NCBI GenBank assembly: GCA_029959085.1
Contig: JARWIR010000008.1
Span: 7,502,001-7,566,000 of the forward strand
From: Nemophila menziesii
Taxonomy: Eukaryota; Streptophyta; Magnoliopsida; Boraginales; Hydrophyllaceae
Reading direction: 5' to 3'
Length of the DNA stretch: 64,000 bases
Shown here: positions 59,208 through 64,000 of the stretch, piece after piece
How positions within the stretch are numbered: the stretch's first letter is position 1
How the letters are laid out: each line of letters starts with the position of its first letter
Position numbers and translations under genes: made by a program
The notes under the pieces: generated by a model
The model's input: the letters and a program-made list of their open reading frames with translations, nothing else
Database searches by the model: none
What the model was told of the DNA's origin: nothing

Positions 59208-61665
59208 TATGAAGTTGGTCCAAGATGTTTTTCGTAATAATATTTTCTCAAATAAAATTAATGACACATTAATTACTTCAATTCCTAAAGGATATATTCA
59301 TGAGAATTTTGGTGATTATAGACTGATATGATGTGTCAACTTCAAGTATAAAATTACATCCAAAATCCTAGCTAACCGTCTACAGGGATTTATGTACAAA
59401 TTGGTCTCACCTACACAGACAACTTTTATCAAGGGTAGAGCTATACAGGAAAACGTCCTTGTGGCCCAAGAGTTGTCCTTTTTCATGAGTAGGAAACATA
59501 AGAATCAAATGAATATGACCACTATTAAGATTGACATGGCAAAAGTTTATGATCAGATACGTTGGAATTTTTTTTAATGGTCCATAAAGAAATGGGTTTT
59601 TGTGACAAATGGATGGGATAGATTAAAAATTTCATCTCAACAATTTCTTTTCAAATTAATATTAATGGAGAAAGAACAGAGAATACACCATGAAGAGGCC
59701 TTAGATAGGGCGGCCCTTTATCTCAATTCCTATTCACAATTATGACTGAGTCGCTTATTAGCCTTACATAATTCTACATTAAAAGTGGACAAATACAGGG
59801 GATTCAGATTAACAAAAATTGATCGTCTATTTCTCATCAGTTGTTTGCTGATGACTCTCTGTTTTTCCTTAATCTGGACAATACGGATATACAAATGTTT
59901 AAGAAATTCTTAAAAGAATATTGTGATGGATTAGGTCAAAGAATCAACTTGTATAAATCAGCAATATTTTTTAGTAAAGAAACTCCCTCTGATATGAGAG
60001 GGATAATTTGTAATAATGTTAATATCAAAGAAACAAATGATTTAGGATACTATCTTGGTAATGCCTTAAATCATAAAAGATCGAAGGTTGAATTACTGGA
60101 CTAGGTTGCAAAGAAACTATTCAAGATAACGGACGGTTAGAAAGCTAAATTACTCTCGGGTGGAGGAAAAGAAATTCTTATTAAAGCAGTTTTACAGGCT
60201 ATACCCAATTACTCTATGTCTATTTTTTCTTTTGCTATTTCCTTCTGTAAAAAAACTTATATTAGCCATTTCTAATTTTTGGTGGAGTTGTGAAAGAAAC
60301 GGGATACACCGGAAAGTTAAGTGGAGGAATTGGTTTTAGATACTTCAAACGAATGAATACAGCTCTCTGAGCAGCCCAAGCATAAGGAATTCTGGAAAAT
60401 CCTAATACGTTAGAAGCTAGACTCCTAAAAGGTATTTACTTCCCTAAAGGTGATTTTATGAATGTTAAAGTCACACAAAGCAGAACTTGGAGTTGGGCTA
60501 GTCTAATGGAAGGGAGAGATAAAACATGGTATTTATCAAATAGGGAATGGGAAAGATATCAATTTTTGGGAAGATAAATAGATTGACAATGATTGGACAC
60601 GTTCCAAACCCAATGGATGCAAAATTGATAAGATATTTCAACTATGGAAAAATGGTTCTATGATTAGAATGATGAGATTCTTGATGAAGTATTTCCTAGT
60701 ACGGTTATTCCGGTTGTAAAAGAACTCCCCTGTTTACAGCAAGTAATAAATATAAATTTATCTGGCCCTTTACTAAATAAGGAGTTTACACTACGAAAAC
60801 TGGTTATAAAGTCATAACGGAATAAGAGGTTTTACGAGGACCTCAATCATCTAATATTATTAATAATTTTAGAAGTGATCTTTGGTAAACTGTGTGTGGC
60901 TCTAATATCCCCAATAAAATATGTGTTTATATGTGGAAAATGTGCAATAATGGAATTCCTACAAATGGAATCTTTATAGAAGGAAATTTGTTGACTCTAA
61001 TAAAAGAAATATGGTATCTAGACAACATTGCTTCTACTATGCACCTTCTTATTAATTGCAAAGTTTGTCAAGTTATTTGGGCAGGTTCTCACTTCAAATT
61101 AAAGTTGATTTGTATCTTGAAGAAGAACCAGGCGATTTGATGCTAAAAACAATTGAAGTATATAATATAGGTGGGTGGGATAAAATGACTATTGCTGACT
61201 ATATTATTATTAATATATGGAATATATGGAAGGCCAAAATGAAATCCTTGCATGAAGACTCACCTATTGATGTTGATCGAATAAAACAGGCAACTAATAA
61301 ACTCATGAACGAACTACATGGGCATCACTAGAGAAACGAATGAATAACAAAAAATATGAACGCTTAATTCAATGAAGAAAATGAAAAAATAAATTCTCTG
61401 TCAGACTAATCAATTGCGTTATATTATGATGCATCCTTTAAAGTGTCATATGAAGATACATGTTGGCATAGTACAAGAGACCCAACAGATGAATAACACA
61501 ATGGAGATTAGTGAAATAATCAGATGTAATTCTTGCTTAGAAGGAGAAGCTTTGGTTATCTATAGAGCTACTCAGATATGCAGAAGTTATCGGAATAAGA
61601 GAAAAATTATATTCTCACATAACCTTGAGATAATTCAAGGTATTAGGCAGATGTCAGCGACTAGT
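59208..61665 (+). pseudogene. LINE ORF2 (reverse transcriptase to RNase H), decayed
   Basis: RT blocks run in order: DTLITSIPKGYIHENFGDYR (59261-59320), YKITSKILANRLQGFM, then SPTQTTFIKGRAIQENVLVA (59410) and TTIKIDMAKVYDQIRWNFF. The catalytic FADD is at 59844-59855, followed by the LYKSAIFFSKETP block. After several breaks come WASLMEGRD (near 60495), a zf-RVT region (KICVYMWKMCNNGIPTNGIF, 60910-60970) and an RNase H-like tail (DASFKVSYEDTCWHS near 61429, SCLEGEALVIYRATQICRSY near 61530). At least six frame breaks or stops make it dead. It belongs to the same broad family as the LINE at 35.6 kb. Confidence 0.82.
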
Positions 61666-61678
61666 TTGAGAATACATC

Positions 61679-62312
61679 TGATGTCTCCCTATTTGTGATA
61701 TAACATCACCTTAGGTTTTTATGATTAATTAATTATAGATTTTTATTCGTATTTTGATATTTTCCTATTTCTTGTCTTGATTTGATGATTTATTATTTCT
61801 AGAGCATATTTGGTTTAATTTGTGTGTTAATGTGAAGTTTTAAGGATACATAGAATATAATTAAATGTCAAATCAATTCTAAGGAGACAAGGAAATAAGA
61901 TATGGAAGTAATTAAGAGATAAAAAGAAGTAGAGATAAAATAGGAATGGAAAAACTCCAAGTAGATCTGAAATTTTGCAGCCACGTCCACTAAAGTGAAA
62001 ATAACTCCAAATCGCCTGGGAATTCAGATGAGCAATACTAATAGAAAGTGTGAATCCTTTAGCTTTGGTTGTTTTGCTATAAAGTAGGCAAAAATTGGAC
62101 AAATAACGAAGGAGATACGACCAAAACAAGACAGCGGTGTTTATCCTCTCTCCTATATTTTAGGAAACGAATTTGAATTGGAAAAAAGTCCAATTACTTG
62201 CCTTCTACTCATATTTCGACCTAGAGTCTTCCCAACACCTATAAATACACCCTCTAATCATTGTAAACATATACTTACCTCTCCTTAACAAGTCCTTAAT
62301 ATTATTCAACAT
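61679..62312 (+). repeat. LTR 5' part, truncated
   Basis: It begins TGATGTCTCCCTATTTGTG and contains the TATA-like CTATAAATACACC near 62240, as in the solo LTR at 30648. Similarity to that LTR ends near 62312, where a CAC-rich block begins. No PPT precedes it. Confidence 0.75.
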
Positions 62313-62890
62313 TATGACGCCACCACAACGACGAGCCGTGAAACCAGACCTCATTCGCCGCCACCACGACGCTGCACCTGCTGCACCACCACGACGCCGC
62401 ACCTGCTGCACCACCACGACGTGAAACCAGACCTCATTCGCCGCCAGTTCGAGGTCCAATAACACCACCACCATCGAGATCTCGCATTCGCCGCCACCAC
62501 CATCCTCGAGATCTCGAGTTCCGCCACCACCTACATCCTCGAGATCCACGAAAATCGCGCCCTTCCCACCCACCATAGCCGTCGTCATCACAGCAGCACC
62601 AGATCGAGCCACCCCATCAACCCTCCAAAACCGCACCACCACGCTGCTTCCAGATCCATCCACTCTCAGATCCACCACCCCCTCGACGAGCCACCACTCT
62701 CAGATCCACCACCCCCTCGATCGAACAACCTCACACAGCGCACCACCACCAACTGTTCGAACCACACCCACCCAGCGCACCACCACCAACCATTATAACC
62801 ACCCCCTCTAGATCCACCACCATCCATTCGAACCACCCCCACCCAGCTCACCAGCACCAGCCATTCGAACCGCTCGAACCACCCCAAGCC
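62313..62890. other. GC-rich CACCAC block of unknown origin
   Basis: This is an abrupt change from AT-rich DNA to CACCAC/GCCGCCACC-rich sequence. It has internal direct repeats: a 26-base repeat at about 62337 and 62421, and ~42-base copies near 62660-62730. On the + strand an ATG at 62313 opens a 36-codon frame; a neighbouring frame then gives a Pro/Ser/Thr/His-rich translation to about 62810. The - strand frames (62205-62678, 62666-62887) are Gly/Val/Trp-rich mirror translations. No domain is recognised, and it may be captured genic sequence or low-complexity expansion. Confidence 0.5.
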
Positions 62891-62944
62891 CAGATTTGTT
62901 TACGGGGTTTGTTTTCTAAGTAGTTATTTTTTTTATTTGTTTTT

Positions 62945-63175
62945 TCAGGGGTAATTAGAGGATATTAGGGGTAAATGTGTTATTTGGGGGGCAAACATGG
63001 TATTTTAGGGGGTAATGTGATGGTATAGAGGGGGTAAGGTGGTAATTTTAGGGGGTAATGTGATATTTTAGGGGGTATTGGTGGTATTTTAGTGGGTATT
63101 GTGGTATTTTAGGGGGTATTCTGGACAATTAGGGGGTATTCTGGACAATTAGGGGTATTTTGGACAATATTGACT
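62945..63175 (+). repeat. G-rich minisatellite (TTTTAGGGGGTA-type)
   Basis: About 13 imperfect copies of a GGGGGTATTTTA / GGGGGTATTCTGGACAATTA unit, with G-runs of 3-6. Confidence 0.85.
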
Positions 63176-63399
63176 TAAAGGACTTGAATAAAAAATGGAC
63201 TTCAATTAAAAAATGGTGGGCGTGTACCCCCGAAAAATAAAATAGGGGGATCTACCCCCTAAAAATTCAAAAAATAGCGGGTGCGAACCCCCTAAAACGT
63301 GAATCTAACCAGCCAAAAAATCTAGTTAGGCCCTTAAAAAACATAAAGAAAAACTGGGCCCTTAAAATTCTCTTTTTTGAATTTTGGGCCCTAAAAGGT
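63176..63399. other. spacer with CCCCCTAAAA motifs
   Basis: It contains several CCCCCTAAAA / GGGGGATCTACC segments and GGGCCCTTAAAA. No termini or frame identified. Confidence 0.4.
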
Positions 63400-63764
63400 A
63401 CATTCCTCAAGCTTATTTGAAGTTATCTTCACTTTAATGGACGTAACTGCAAGATTTCATATTTACATGGTTGCTTTTCCTTTCTTATTTAATCTCTACT
63501 TCCTTTTATCTCTTTATTCCTTCCATATCTTCTTTCATTATCTTCTTAGAATTTATTTGACATCTAATTATATTATATAAACCTCGAGAGCTTCACATTA
63601 ACACACAAATTAACCCAAATATGCTCTAAAAGTAATAAATCGTCAAATCAAGACAAGAAATGAGAATTTATCAAATATTGAATAAAAATATATAATTAAT
63701 TAATAAAATACACCTAAATGATGTCTCTAGCCTAGATTATTATATCACAAATAGGGAGACATCA
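63400..63764 (-). repeat. LTR 5' part on the - strand, inverted relative to 61679
   Basis: Read on the - strand it begins TGATGTCTCCCTATTTGTG and is alignable with 61679-62040 throughout (for example GAGCATATTTGG and AATTTGTGTGTTAATGTGAAG). It ends near 63400. Confidence 0.75.
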
Positions 63765-64000
63765 AGACCCCCAACTCAAAGTTGTATCGTCCTTATACAA
63801 TAAAGATAAAAACAAAGGGAAGTCTTTAAATACACACCTAAGTCAATTAAGCACAACGGGAAGCACAACGAGAAGAAGATAGAAGAAGATATAGAATAAA
63901 ATCAAAGCAACATCTAATAATATTTACAAACTAAATTACCTATACACTTGTCATACTCACGATTAACATGGTTAAAATTCAAGATCAGATTAGCGTTGCA
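63765..64000 (-). mobile_element. internal edge (PPT side) of another gypsy element, cut by the window end
   Basis: Directly outside the - strand LTR the bases read, on the - strand, TTTGAGTTGGGGGTCT, the same PPT as at 18929. The following ~220 bases match nothing else in the window and hold no frame. Confidence 0.65.

Noticed and set aside
62205..62678. 157-codon Gly/Val-rich protein on the - strand
   Set aside because: It is a mirror translation of the CAC-rich block and runs into LTR sequence with no recognisable start context.
62945..63175. An interstitial telomeric repeat
   Set aside because: The unit has G5 runs and variable spacers; consecutive TTTAGGG copies are not present.

Overview
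The window looks like a repeat-rich stretch of a flowering-plant nuclear genome. It is AT-rich, full of (TA)n tracts, and carries plant-type Ty1/copia and Ty3/gypsy elements, L1-like LINEs whose ORF1 has a DUF4283-like domain and zinc knuckle, tRNA-derived SINEs, a hAT-like element and a Tigger-like transposase remnant. A eudicot is likely, but the species cannot be named from sequence alone. No conventional single-copy housekeeping gene is recognisable. Almost everything that can be named is mobile DNA or derived from it.

Layout. 0-0.4 kb: dead Tigger/pogo-like transposase end (- strand). 0.4-2.6 kb: unassigned, with one unrecognised 204-residue ORF. 2.6-4.8 kb: LINE ORF1 plus the first ~60 codons of its ORF2 endonuclease, joined at 4817/4818 to a copia element that lacks its 5' LTR (4.8-10.28 kb, one 3' LTR). 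10.6-11.5 kb: three SINE-like insertions, two with clean target-site duplications (TSDs). 12.7-17.3 kb: an LTR with its polypurine tract (PPT), a decayed Tat-like integrase and a ~77-bp tandem repeat. 17.359-30.027 kb: a complete 12.67-kb Athila-type gypsy element on the - strand, with 1,570-bp LTRs, a CACCA TSD, PBS, PPT, gag, pol and a third ORF. It splits an older reading frame. 30.57-32.41 kb: a small hAT-like element with a solo LTR nested inside it. 33.17-34.80 kb: another LTR.

35.6-55.4 kb is the most unusual part. A LINE 3' end is fused to a small gene-like cassette, and the fused ~2.65-2.87-kb unit is repeated seven times in tandem (36476-55364). Each unit has a TATA-like box, a possible 5'UTR intron, a two-exon 62-codon frame for a very basic protein with phase-0 GT..AG splicing, and an AATAAA signal. 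All seven frames are open. A dimer-scale duplication (39982-45585 copied to 45586-51099) is overlaid on the array and its breakpoint is visible. The substitutions between copies look neutral, so function is unproven.

55.4-64 kb: unassigned AT-rich DNA, a copia RNase H remnant, a second LINE (59.2-61.7 kb), then two related LTR fragments in inverted orientation flanking a CAC-rich and G-rich block. The final ~240 bases are the internal edge of another LTR element on the - strand.
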